Below, piece by piece: positions 15,031 through 22,714 of a stretch of DNA of 64,000 nt; within the stretch, counting starts at the first letter, position 1, and the number at the start of each line of letters is the position of its first letter. Made by a program: the position numbers and the translations under genes. The notes beneath the pieces were generated by a model. That model worked only from the letters and a program-made list of their open reading frames with translations. It was not told where the DNA came from and did no database searches. The DNA is from JALVIU01 sp964462295 (GTDB lineage: Bacteria; Atribacterota; JALVIU01), in assembly GCA_964462295.1 (NCBI GenBank), contig CAYWXH010000002.1, positions 1 to 64,000 on the forward strand, written 5' to 3'.

Positions 15031-16458
15031 ATGGCAAATATCCTTGGTGCTTTAGAGGTTGCCAAGCGTGCACTTTTGGCACAGCAACTTGCCCAAGAGG
15101 TAACAGGGCACAATATCGCAAATGCAAATACAGAAGGATACTCTCGTCAACAGGCAGTAATGGTCACTACTCGACCATATGCGAATCCTACATTTCAATC
15201 AAGGACTACGCCAGGACAGGTAGGTACTGGTGTAAAGATAAGTACAATTAGAAGATTTAGGGATGATTTTTTGGATTTAGAGATAAGGAAAGAAAAAGCT
15301 GACCTTGGCTCATGGGAGGCAAAACATAAGCTTTATGGCGAGCTTGAGGTCATATTTGCCGAACCCCAGGATACAGGTTTTAATAAAGTCTTAAATGATT
15401 TTTGGAATTCATGGCAAGAACTTTCTGTAAACCCAGAGAATTTTGCTATAAGGTCTCAATTAAAAGAACAGGCAATTACTCTGACTACAGCTATAAATCA
15501 GATAGACCAAAACCTACGAGATATACGATTAGATATAAATGAGGAAATAAAGGTAAAAGTTCAGGAGGTAAATTCCCTTGCTACCCAAATTAAAGATTTA
15601 AATGACCAAATTGCAAAGGTAGAGCTCTCAGGAGACAAGGCAAACGATTATAGAGATAAGAGGGATTTGCTATTAGATAAGTTGTCCAAAATCGTAAACA
15701 TAGATTACAATGAGATGGATAATGGCATGGTTTATGTAAGGGTAGGGGGTAGAACGCTTGTAAGCGGGATGTTTTTACATAAACTTGAGGCAAGGCATTC
15801 TAATTATGAGGCACAGATGGTGGAAGTCTATTGGGAAAACACTCATGATAAGCCACTTTTGACCACAGGAGAGCTTAAGGGGCTATTTGAAGCAAGAGAC
15901 AAGATAGTTCCCCATTATCAAAATATGTTAGATGATTTTTCTAAAACACTTATTAATGAGGTAAACAAAGTCCATAGAGAAGGCTATGGTATGGCAGATT
16001 CCATCCTTTCACCTCCACCTGAGAGAGACTTTTTTAAAGGAGATTCTGCGGCGAATATTCATGTAAATGATGATATTGTATTTGATCCCAACCTTATTGC
16101 TGCATCCAAAAGTGGACAGGCAGGAGATGGTAGAATTGCCTTAAAAATTGCACAACTTCAGAATACCTTATTTGATATAGGAACAAAGAGAAATATTACC
16201 TTTTCTCAATATTATCAAGGAATGGTTGCAGACCTAGGAACAGAGGCCCAGAGAAGTAAAAGAATGACAGAGAATCAAGATATGTTGGTAAAGAAGCTTG
16301 AAAATTATAAAGAATCGTACTCTGGTGTATCACTGGATGAAGAGACTTCTAATATGTTGAAATATCAACATGCCTATAATGCAGCGGCAAGGTTTATGAC
16401 AACTATTGATGAGATGCTTACAAAACTTATAGAGGGCACAGGAAGAGTTGGAAGATAA
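15031..16458 (+). CDS. flgK: Flagellar hook-associated protein 1, FlgK
   Basis: 475 residues, a compact FlgK. The N-terminal D0 helix contains ALEVAKRALLAQQLAQEVTG and HNIANANTEGYSRQ, typical of FlgK. A coiled D1 region with NDFWNSWQELSVNPEN follows, and the C-terminus LDEETSNMLKYQHAYNAAAR is the matching D0 helix. FlgK sits at the hook-filament junction. ATG 15031 lies just after the flgN stop with GAAGGTGTAGGA upstream. The reduced length compared with E. coli (547) suggests a shortened outer domain. Confidence 0.96.
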   Translation: MANILGALEVAKRALLAQQLAQEVTGHNIANANTEGYSRQQAVMVTTRPYANPTFQSRTTPGQVGTGVKISTIRRFRDDFLDLEIRKEKADLGSWEAKHKLYGELEVIFAEPQDTGFNKVLNDFWNSWQELSVNPENFAIRSQLKEQAITLTTAINQIDQNLRDIRLDINEEIKVKVQEVNSLATQIKDLNDQIAKVELSGDKANDYRDKRDLLLDKLSKIVNIDYNEMDNGMVYVRVGGRTLVSGMFLHKLEARHSNYEAQMVEVYWENTHDKPLLTTGELKGLFEARDKIVPHYQNMLDDFSKTLINEVNKVHREGYGMADSILSPPPERDFFKGDSAANIHVNDDIVFDPNLIAASKSGQAGDGRIALKIAQLQNTLFDIGTKRNITFSQYYQGMVADLGTEAQRSKRMTENQDMLVKKLENYKESYSGVSLDEETSNMLKYQHAYNAAARFMTTIDEMLTKLIEGTGRVGR

Positions 16459-16470
16459 AGGGGTGGTAAT

Positions 16471-17385
16471 ATGTTTAGAATAACAAATAAAATGATGGCT
16501 GATAAGGTGCTGTATGACCTTAATGTGAATATAAGGAAGCTTGATAGCTTATATGAAAAGCTATCAACTGGAAAAGAATTAAATAGGCCATCTGATAACC
16601 CTGTAGATGTTACAAGATCACTTCAATATAGAACCACAATAAGTAATACTGATCAATATATGAAAAATATGGAAACAGCTATTTCATGGATGAATTTTAC
16701 TGATTCCGCACTTGATAATATAGATAGAGTACTTATCAGGGTAAAAGAACTTGCGGTAAGAGGTGCTACAGAGAGTAATAGTCAGCAGAGTAGGTATGCA
16801 ATAGGAGAAGAGATTAAGGCATTGGCAGATGAGGCTCTAACTGTGTCTAATTCAAGTTATGCAGGAAGATTTATATTTGGTGGTTTTAAAACAGTAAAAG
16901 ATGCAAGAGAGCCTTATGAAACCCCTTTCGACCCAAGTACATATACCTACAAAGGTGATAATGGAAAAATGGAAATTGAAATAGATAAAAATGTAAAAGT
17001 AGTATATAACTTCACAGGGAGAGAGGTTTTTATGAGAGGAGATAAGACCCTCTTTCAAGAGCTAAAAGAATTAGGAAATGCTATGCAAGGGACTACACAC
17101 CTAAATACAGAACAAATTGAGGAAAAAATAGAAAAGGTAGATGAATGGATAGACCATATCCTAAAATATAGGGCTATAATAGGTGCCCGTGTAAATAGAT
17201 TGGAGAGGGCAAAGGATAGAATGACTGACCTTAATATAAATAATCAAAAATTGCTCTCTAAAAGGGAAGACCTTGACTTACCAAAGGCAGTAAGTGACCT
17301 TAAAACACAACAATCTGTTTATCAGGCTGCCCTTTCAGCTGCTGCCAAGGTTTTACAACCAACACTATTAGATTTCTTAAGATAA
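16471..17385 (+). CDS. flgL: Flagellar hook-associated protein 3, FlgL
   Basis: 304 residues, flagellin-like ends: N-terminal LYEKLSTGKELNRPSDNPVD and MNFTDSALDNIDRVLIRVKE, C-terminal SDLKTQQSVYQAALSAAAKV. A small central domain includes SSYAGRFIFGG. FlgL is the second junction protein, between FlgK and filament. The gene begins 12 bases after flgK with SD GGGGTGG and is followed 13 bases later by fliW. No flagellin gene lies in the window, so the ending LLDFLR and length near 300 favour FlgL over filament protein. Confidence 0.95.
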   Translation: MFRITNKMMADKVLYDLNVNIRKLDSLYEKLSTGKELNRPSDNPVDVTRSLQYRTTISNTDQYMKNMETAISWMNFTDSALDNIDRVLIRVKELAVRGATESNSQQSRYAIGEEIKALADEALTVSNSSYAGRFIFGGFKTVKDAREPYETPFDPSTYTYKGDNGKMEIEIDKNVKVVYNFTGREVFMRGDKTLFQELKELGNAMQGTTHLNTEQIEEKIEKVDEWIDHILKYRAIIGARVNRLERAKDRMTDLNINNQKLLSKREDLDLPKAVSDLKTQQSVYQAALSAAAKVLQPTLLDFLR

Positions 17386-17398
17386 GGAGTAGAGAATT

Positions 17399-17845
17399 AT
17401 GTTATTGAAAACAGAGAGATTTGGTGAGATTGAAATAAATGAAAACAATATTATAGATTTTCCTCAAGGAATTTTGGGTTTTCCCAATGTGAAAAGATAT
17501 ACATTTATATTAGAAGAAGATAATGATGTATTCTTATGGTTACAAGGGATAGAAGAAGATATTGCATTTATTGTTACCAATCCCCTATTTTTTAAACCCG
17601 ATTACAAGATAGAACTACCAGAAGAGGAAATAAAAGAACTCAAAGCGGAAAAATTAGAGGATATAAGTATATTTACAATAGTTACAGTTCCGGCAGACCC
17701 TCAATTTACTTCTATAAATCTTCAAGGACCCCTTCTTATAAATCCCCATAAAAATATAGGAAAACAGGTTGTGCTATTAAATGAAGAGTATCCCCTTAAA
17801 TATTTCATCTTTATGAATAAAAAAGATTTGGCAGAGGCTATATAA
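17399..17845 (+). CDS. fliW: Flagellar assembly factor FliW
   Basis: 148 residues with the family hallmark FGEIEINENNIIDFPQGILG and later TIVTVPADPQFTSINLQGPL and NPHKNIGKQVVL. FliW binds flagellin and, when free, binds and inhibits CsrA, so that flagellin output is matched to need. The partner csrA is the next gene, separated by 72 bases that contain its own promoter. SD AAGGAG lies 8 bases before the ATG. Length and motifs are complete. Confidence 0.96.
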   Translation: MLLKTERFGEIEINENNIIDFPQGILGFPNVKRYTFILEEDNDVFLWLQGIEEDIAFIVTNPLFFKPDYKIELPEEEIKELKAEKLEDISIFTIVTVPADPQFTSINLQGPLLINPHKNIGKQVVLLNEEYPLKYFIFMNKKDLAEAI

Positions 17846-17858
17846 AAGATAATTTCTA

Positions 17859-17887
17859 TTGAAAATTATTCAGGATCGTAGTATAAT
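17859..17887 (+). promoter_or_regulatory. Consensus sigma-70 promoter of csrA
   Basis: TTGAAA (17859-17864), a 17-base spacer and TATAAT (17882-17887) form a near-perfect housekeeping promoter 30 bases before the csrA start. csrA and the two genes behind it can therefore be transcribed independently of the flagellar operon. Confidence 0.88.
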
Positions 17888-17917
17888 TAATAAAAAATAC
17901 AATAGGGGATAATATAT

Positions 17918-18163
17918 ATGCTTATTCTTTCTCGAAAGCCCAAGGAAAGTCTTATGATAGGAAATGATATAGAAGTAGTAGTACTTGAGGTCAGGGGTGA
18001 ACAGGTAAGATTGGGTATAAGGGCACCTAAAGAGGTCTCAGTCTACAGAAAAGAGATCTATGAAAATATTCAACGAGAGAATTTGGAAGCTTCTAAAACA
18101 GAACTTAAAACACTTAAAGACCTTAAAAAAATAGTAGGAGGAGGGAAATCCATTGGATCCTAA
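17918..18163 (+). CDS. csrA: Carbon storage regulator CsrA
   Basis: RNA-binding translational regulator of 81 residues. MLILSRKPKESLMIGNDIEV, VRLGIRAPKEVSVYRKEIY and the RNA-contacting Leu4 and VSVYRKE strand are intact. A C-terminal extension (about 60-81) ending in KKIVGGGKSIGS is longer than in E. coli (61 residues); such tails occur in FliW-regulated CsrAs. It lies next to fliW, its antagonist. The last 11 bases overlap a TTG start of the next gene, whose SD GGAGGAGGG encodes the glycine stretch. Confidence 0.97.
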   Translation: MLILSRKPKESLMIGNDIEVVVLEVRGEQVRLGIRAPKEVSVYRKEIYENIQRENLEASKTELKTLKDLKKIVGGGKSIGS

Positions 18164-19151
18164 AATAGCGATTCTCATGGAATCATTGGAGTGTTCAAAA
18201 GAAGAGGCAGAGATGCTTTTGGAAGCCTCCGAAGGAGATATAGAAAAGGCTATAAAATATTATAATATGATTGCAAAAGAGTACATGGTACTTGCCCTAA
18301 AAATTGAGGCAAATAGGATTTCTAATCTGGAAGGTTATTTTTTTATTTTGGCAAATGGAAAAAAGGGAGATATAAAAGAGATAGAAGGTGCAGTAGTCTT
18401 TAAAAAACAAGAAGGTATAGATATAACAGTAGATTGGGAGGCATTTAAAGAGGTTATAAGGGAATTAAAGAAAGAACCTACCTTTGATAGTTTAGAAACA
18501 GATAGATTAAAGGGTTTTTTAGAAAAGGCCCTTAATCCTTCTCTTGTTAACTTCATATATAAGGAATACCAAAAAGGAGATTTACGAGAGATTAGAGAGA
18601 AACTTGATAAAATACTTTCTGAGTATTTTGCAGAAGAGATAGATTTTTCGTATAATATTACACTAATTTCATCCCTAAATTTGAAAAGAACAGAGGAAGT
18701 AGAAGAGGAAGAAGAAAGTAAAGAGAAAGAGAAAAAGAATATAGATATATATGTAAATGTGCTTCCTGTAGTGGATCCTGTAAAAGGTAAGCCAGTTGAA
18801 AAATTAACATTGGGAGATAAAATTTATGTAAAAATAATAGAGGATAAGGCCATATCTGAAGCGGTGGGAAAAGAACTAAATAGAACAGTGGACGATATTA
18901 AAGATATTGCCCCTTGTACATTACGAAAAATGGAAAAAACAGAGACAGGGAGTTTTGAATTAGAGGTAATCTTACGAGATGGGATTATAGGTAAAACTAT
19001 AGTAAAACCAGATATAAGGATAAAATTGGTTGAAGAACAAAAACAGGTAGAAGAAGAAAAGAAAGAATTATCCCCTATGATTTATATATACTTTACCATA
19101 GGGGCTTTGGTGATAGTGGCAATAATAATAGTTATCCTTATCTTGAGGTGA
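18153..19151 (+). CDS. Unassigned UBA-like-domain protein with C-terminal membrane anchor
   Basis: 332 residues, not recognised as a named family. Residues about 7-40 look like a UBA-type three-helix bundle as in NAC/EF-Ts (SLECSKEEAEMLLEASEGDI then EKAIKYY). The middle is mixed alpha/beta with an acidic linker (about 183-200), then a beta-rich domain (YVNVLPVVDPVKGK...LTLGDKIYVKI). A single hydrophobic helix (about 309-331, YFTIGALVIVAIIIVILILR) ends the protein, so it is probably tail-anchored with its bulk in the cytoplasm. The TTG start at 18153 is supported by GGAGGAGGG seven bases upstream. It is coupled to csrA in front and to an HEXXH protein behind. Confidence 0.72.
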   Translation: MDPKIAILMESLECSKEEAEMLLEASEGDIEKAIKYYNMIAKEYMVLALKIEANRISNLEGYFFILANGKKGDIKEIEGAVVFKKQEGIDITVDWEAFKEVIRELKKEPTFDSLETDRLKGFLEKALNPSLVNFIYKEYQKGDLREIREKLDKILSEYFAEEIDFSYNITLISSLNLKRTEEVEEEEESKEKEKKNIDIYVNVLPVVDPVKGKPVEKLTLGDKIYVKIIEDKAISEAVGKELNRTVDDIKDIAPCTLRKMEKTETGSFELEVILRDGIIGKTIVKPDIRIKLVEEQKQVEEEKKELSPMIYIYFTIGALVIVAIIIVILILR

Positions 19152-19153
19152 AA

Positions 19154-19858
19154 ATGCTTATCCGTGGGGGTTTTGAAGATTCTTCTTATATAACTAATAA
19201 CCTTAAATATATTTTTTGGGATAAAATTAAAAGGGAAAGTGCTCGTTTTGATCCCAAAAAAGAGAAGATAATTTCTCAAAAATTAATACCTGTAGAGAGA
19301 TTTGACCCTCAAAAGGGAAAAGAGGAAGTAGTTGATGTAAAAGTTATAAATTATGTAGTTACCAAAGATGGTAAAATTCAGGTAGTATTTGAAGGAGAAC
19401 CTGTACCTTCTAAAGTGGGTAAGGAAAAGGAAGAAAAGAAGACGGAAAAACTTGATCCGAAAGATAAGAATAAAGACATTGATAAGATGGGGGAAAAGAA
19501 ATCTCAGAAAGATAAAGATATCTCAATTGAAAAGGAAAAAGCTATGACCTATATGTGTTCCAATGGAGAGACAAATGATGGACTCATAACTAAGCTTACC
19601 CCAACAGAAAGCCTAATTCATGTGAGTTTCCATGAACAGCAACATCTTATTGCAAGAAATATAGAGGCATTTTTAAATGATGAGAAGATTTTTCTACAGT
19701 ATATTAGACTATTTACCCGTATTGACCCTACCACAGGTAAGATATATGTAGCAGGTGGTAGGGCCATTACTATAAAAGGAAAGGTTATTCATCCCCGAAG
19801 CTTATTCCAAGGGCCTTTGCAGCATCCACAAGCTCACACTTATCAGGCACCTTCTTAA
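19154..19858 (+). CDS. Unassigned HEXXH-motif protein, possible SprA-like metalloprotease relative
   Basis: 234 residues from ATG 19154 (GAGGTGA five bases upstream and overlapping the previous stop; the GTG at 19148 is inside it). After a very Lys/Glu-rich, probably disordered middle (about 88-130) comes HVSFHEQQHLIARN, an HEXXH zinc-protease signature near residue 160. It is followed by RIDPTTGKIYVAGGRAITI, which is reminiscent of the Gly-Gly segment after HEXXH in SprA-family proteins. No signal peptide is seen. It is coupled to the tail-anchored UBA-like gene, so a joint role is likely but unknown. Its last 74 bases overlap the 3' end of pfkA on the other strand. Enzyme activity is unproven. 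Confidence 0.68.
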   Translation: MLIRGGFEDSSYITNNLKYIFWDKIKRESARFDPKKEKIISQKLIPVERFDPQKGKEEVVDVKVINYVVTKDGKIQVVFEGEPVPSKVGKEKEEKKTEKLDPKDKNKDIDKMGEKKSQKDKDISIEKEKAMTYMCSNGETNDGLITKLTPTESLIHVSFHEQQHLIARNIEAFLNDEKIFLQYIRLFTRIDPTTGKIYVAGGRAITIKGKVIHPRSLFQGPLQHPQAHTYQAPS

Positions 19859-20873
19859 GCTTTTTTATTGCATCCTCCAGTCGCACTTTCTCTATATTTC
19901 TTCCTTTTAGTGCTACCATATATCCAAATTGACCTTCCCATGCTAATTTCATAGCCTCCACACCGAATCGTGTAGCAAGTACCCTATCATAAGGAGAGGG
20001 GGATCCGCCTCTTTGAAGATGACCCAGTACTGTTACCCTTGTCTCAATGTTTGACATGCTTTCAATCTTTTCACCTAAGACATTTCCTACACCACCCAAT
20101 CTTATAGGGTCTGAACCTGTTTTTACAATTTTCTTAACTACAAGTTCCCCTTCTTTTTCTTTAGCCCCTTCTGCTATTACTATTATACTGAATCTCTTAC
20201 CCTCCTCTTCTCTCTCCCTTATCTTTTTTATTACATTTTCTATTGTATATGGGATTTCCGGGATAAGTATAACATCTGCACCCCCTGCTATACCTGATTC
20301 TAATGCAATCCAACCGGCATACCTTCCCATAACTTCTATGATCATAACCCTGTGATGAGATTCTGCTGTTGTATGGAGTTTATCTATAGCAAAAGTGGCT
20401 GTCTCAACTGCTGTGTTGAATCCAAATGTTACATCTGTCTCCATAAGATCGTTATCTATCGTTTTAGGTACACCAATTATAGGAATACCTAATTTATAAA
20501 ACTCATAACCAATGGATAGACTTCCATCTCCTCCTATTACTATAAGGGCATCAAATTTATTCTTGTGAAAATTATTGATTGCCCAAGAAGAAAGGTCTTT
20601 GTATTCTACCTCTCCGCCAATGGTAAATGGTATACGAAATGGGTTATCTCTATTTGTAGTGCCAAGTATTGTTCCACCCTTTGCAATTAATCCAGAAATA
20701 TCTTTGGGTTCAAGTTTTTTTACCCTATCTTCCATAAGACCCTTAAATCCATCGAGAACACCATATACCTCTACATTGTACTTGTACATTGCTGATTTTG
20801 CTATTCCTCGTATTACAGCATTTAATCCAGGGGCATCTCCGCCTCCTGTAAGGACAGCTACTCTTTTTATCAC
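19785..20873 (-). CDS. pfkA: 6-phosphofructokinase, mixed-substrate subgroup
   Basis: Phosphorylates fructose 6-phosphate in glycolysis; 362 residues. N-terminal VLTGGGDAPGLNAVIRG, GGDGS at 114-118 and PKTIDND at 136-142 (catalytic Asp140) with MGRYAGWIALESG identify the family. The phosphate-donor site pairs Gly after GGD (ATP type) with Lys in PKTIDND (position 124 in E. coli, where ATP enzymes have Gly and PPi enzymes Lys). This mix defines group III enzymes, many of which use ATP; the donor should be treated as probable ATP. Start GTG 20873 follows GGAGGG. It is last in the minus-strand run behind uvrC. Confidence 0.94.
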   Translation of the reverse strand: MIKRVAVLTGGGDAPGLNAVIRGIAKSAMYKYNVEVYGVLDGFKGLMEDRVKKLEPKDISGLIAKGGTILGTTNRDNPFRIPFTIGGEVEYKDLSSWAINNFHKNKFDALIVIGGDGSLSIGYEFYKLGIPIIGVPKTIDNDLMETDVTFGFNTAVETATFAIDKLHTTAESHHRVMIIEVMGRYAGWIALESGIAGGADVILIPEIPYTIENVIKKIREREEEGKRFSIIVIAEGAKEKEGELVVKKIVKTGSDPIRLGGVGNVLGEKIESMSNIETRVTVLGHLQRGGSPSPYDRVLATRFGVEAMKLAWEGQFGYMVALKGRNIEKVRLEDAIKKLKKVPDKCELVDAAKALGISFGDE

Positions 20874-20917
20874 AATAAATCCCTCCTTTTCTGATTTATA
20901 AAATGTTATTATACTAA

Positions 20918-22714
20918 TTATAACTTATTTTGTAGAAAAATTTTTATTTTTTCTGCAAATTTTTTACCTATTCCTTCCACTTCCATAAGCTCTTTTACAG
21001 ATGCATTCCTTAAATCTTCTATATCTTTAAAGTGTCTAAGAAGTGCCCTTTTCTTTTTTGGCCCTATACCAGGTATTTCGTCAAGGATTGATTGAATAAA
21101 GTTTTTTCCCCTGATCTTTTTGTGATATGTGATAGCAAATCTATGGGCCTCATCTCTTACTCTCTGAAGTAGCCTTAGTGCAGGAGAATATCTAGGGAGA
21201 ATTATAGGTGTACTTTCTTTTATGGTATATATTTCTTCATTCTTTTTTGCAAGTGAAATAATCGGAATATCTATCTTTAAATCTGATAAGGCCCTTTTTG
21301 CTACATGAAGTTGTCCCGGTCCCCCATCTATTAAGATAAGGTCTGGAAGTGATTTATTTTCCTTTTTTAATCTTTCATACCTTCTTAAAACTACCTCATA
21401 CATCATAGAAAAATCATCTATACCTTCTGTATATCTTATTTTAAATCTTCTATAAGAAGATTTGTCAGGCTCCCCATTTTTAAAACTCACCATACTTGCC
21501 ACGGAATTTGTTCCAAATAGGGTAGAGATATCAAACCCTTCTATTTTTCGGGGTAGGGTAGGTAATTTTAATACATTTTTGAGTTCAAGCATTGCCTCTT
21601 CATTTCTTGTAATTTTTGTAGTATCAGTTGTGATACTGTTTTTAAGTACCTCCTTTGCATTTAGATGTGCCAGGAGTGAAAGTTCCTTTTCCTTTCCTTT
21701 TGCAACCTTTACACCTTCTTTTATATTTGCATTTTTCTTTAAATTTAAAAGTTCAATCCTATTTTTTATAGATTCTTTATCTACTACTATTTTTTTGGGA
21801 ATATCTTTCCTTCCTATGTAATACTGTATAATAAATGATTCAAATATCTCTTCTTCCTTTTCTTCTTCTACACCTTCAAGAAGTATATAGTCCCTCTCCT
21901 GTATATCTCCTTCCCTTATTTTAAACAAAAACATACAACCCTTTTTTTCTTCTCGTTCTAAAACTATAATATCTTCATTTACATTTTTCGTAAGGGAGAT
22001 GTTTTGTTTTTCCAATATTTTTTCAAGTTCTACAATTTGATCTCTTATAATCTTTGCCTTTTCAAATGCTAAATTTTCTGCATATTCTAACATTTTATTT
22101 CTAAGTTTTTCTATCAATTTACCCTTTTTATTTTCTAAAAACATTATGGCTTCTTCTACACTTTTTTTATATTCTTCCTCTGTGATCTTTCCAATACATG
22201 GGGCAGAACATAGTCCTATATGCCAATCAAGACATGCATTTTTATATTTTTCTATATTGCCTTTACATCCTCTTAATTTAAAATTTTTCCTTATAAATTT
22301 TATTGTATAACGTGCAGCTTGGGCATTTGTATAAGGTCCAAAATACCTATTTCCTTTGATTTTTTTTCCTCTTTTAAATGTAATCCTGGGAAACCTTTCC
22401 TTTGTGGTTATTTCTATATATGGGTAACTTTTATCGTCCTTTAGCCGAATATTGTAAAAGGGTTTATATCTTTTTATGAGATTTGCTTCAAGTATTAGGG
22501 CCTCTTTTTCAGATTTTGTTATAATATATTCAAGTTCTTTTGCCTCATTTATCATTCTTTCTGTTTTTGGTGGAAGATAGGAGGCAAAGTAAGAGGATAC
22601 TCTATCTTTTAAGGAGATAGCCTTTCCTATGTATATAGGAATGCCATTTTTGTCTTTAAATATATAAACCCCTGGTTTTTTAGGGAGGAATTTTGCTTTT
22701 TCTTTAAGCACCAC
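20918..22714 (-). CDS. uvrC: UvrABC excinuclease subunit C
   Basis: Makes both incisions in nucleotide excision repair. GIY-YIG domain at the N-terminus (KKPGVYIFKDKNGIPIYIGK), a UVR helix pair in the middle (LAFEKAKIIRDQIVELEKIL), the RNase H-like UvrC domain with IEGFDIST and LILIDGGPGQL, and C-terminal tandem HhH motifs (EIPGIGPKKKRALLRHF, VEGIGKKFAEKI). I chose GTG 22714 because the conserved LKEKAKFLPKKPG start fits other UvrC proteins. The longer TTG start at 22735 has no upstream SD and would overlap uvrA by 32 bases. It follows uvrA in a uvrB-uvrA-uvrC operon. Confidence 0.96.
   Translation of the reverse strand: MVLKEKAKFLPKKPGVYIFKDKNGIPIYIGKAISLKDRVSSYFASYLPPKTERMINEAKELEYIITKSEKEALILEANLIKRYKPFYNIRLKDDKSYPYIEITTKERFPRITFKRGKKIKGNRYFGPYTNAQAARYTIKFIRKNFKLRGCKGNIEKYKNACLDWHIGLCSAPCIGKITEEEYKKSVEEAIMFLENKKGKLIEKLRNKMLEYAENLAFEKAKIIRDQIVELEKILEKQNISLTKNVNEDIIVLEREEKKGCMFLFKIREGDIQERDYILLEGVEEEKEEEIFESFIIQYYIGRKDIPKKIVVDKESIKNRIELLNLKKNANIKEGVKVAKGKEKELSLLAHLNAKEVLKNSITTDTTKITRNEEAMLELKNVLKLPTLPRKIEGFDISTLFGTNSVASMVSFKNGEPDKSSYRRFKIRYTEGIDDFSMMYEVVLRRYERLKKENKSLPDLILIDGGPGQLHVAKRALSDLKIDIPIISLAKKNEEIYTIKESTPIILPRYSPALRLLQRVRDEAHRFAITYHKKIRGKNFIQSILDEIPGIGPKKKRALLRHFKDIEDLRNASVKELMEVEGIGKKFAEKIKIFLQNKL

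Noticed and set aside
16471..17385. FlgL gene considered as flagellin
   Set aside because: It is next to flgK and fliW, lacks a clear filament-type length and C-terminal signature, and matches hook-associated protein 3 better.
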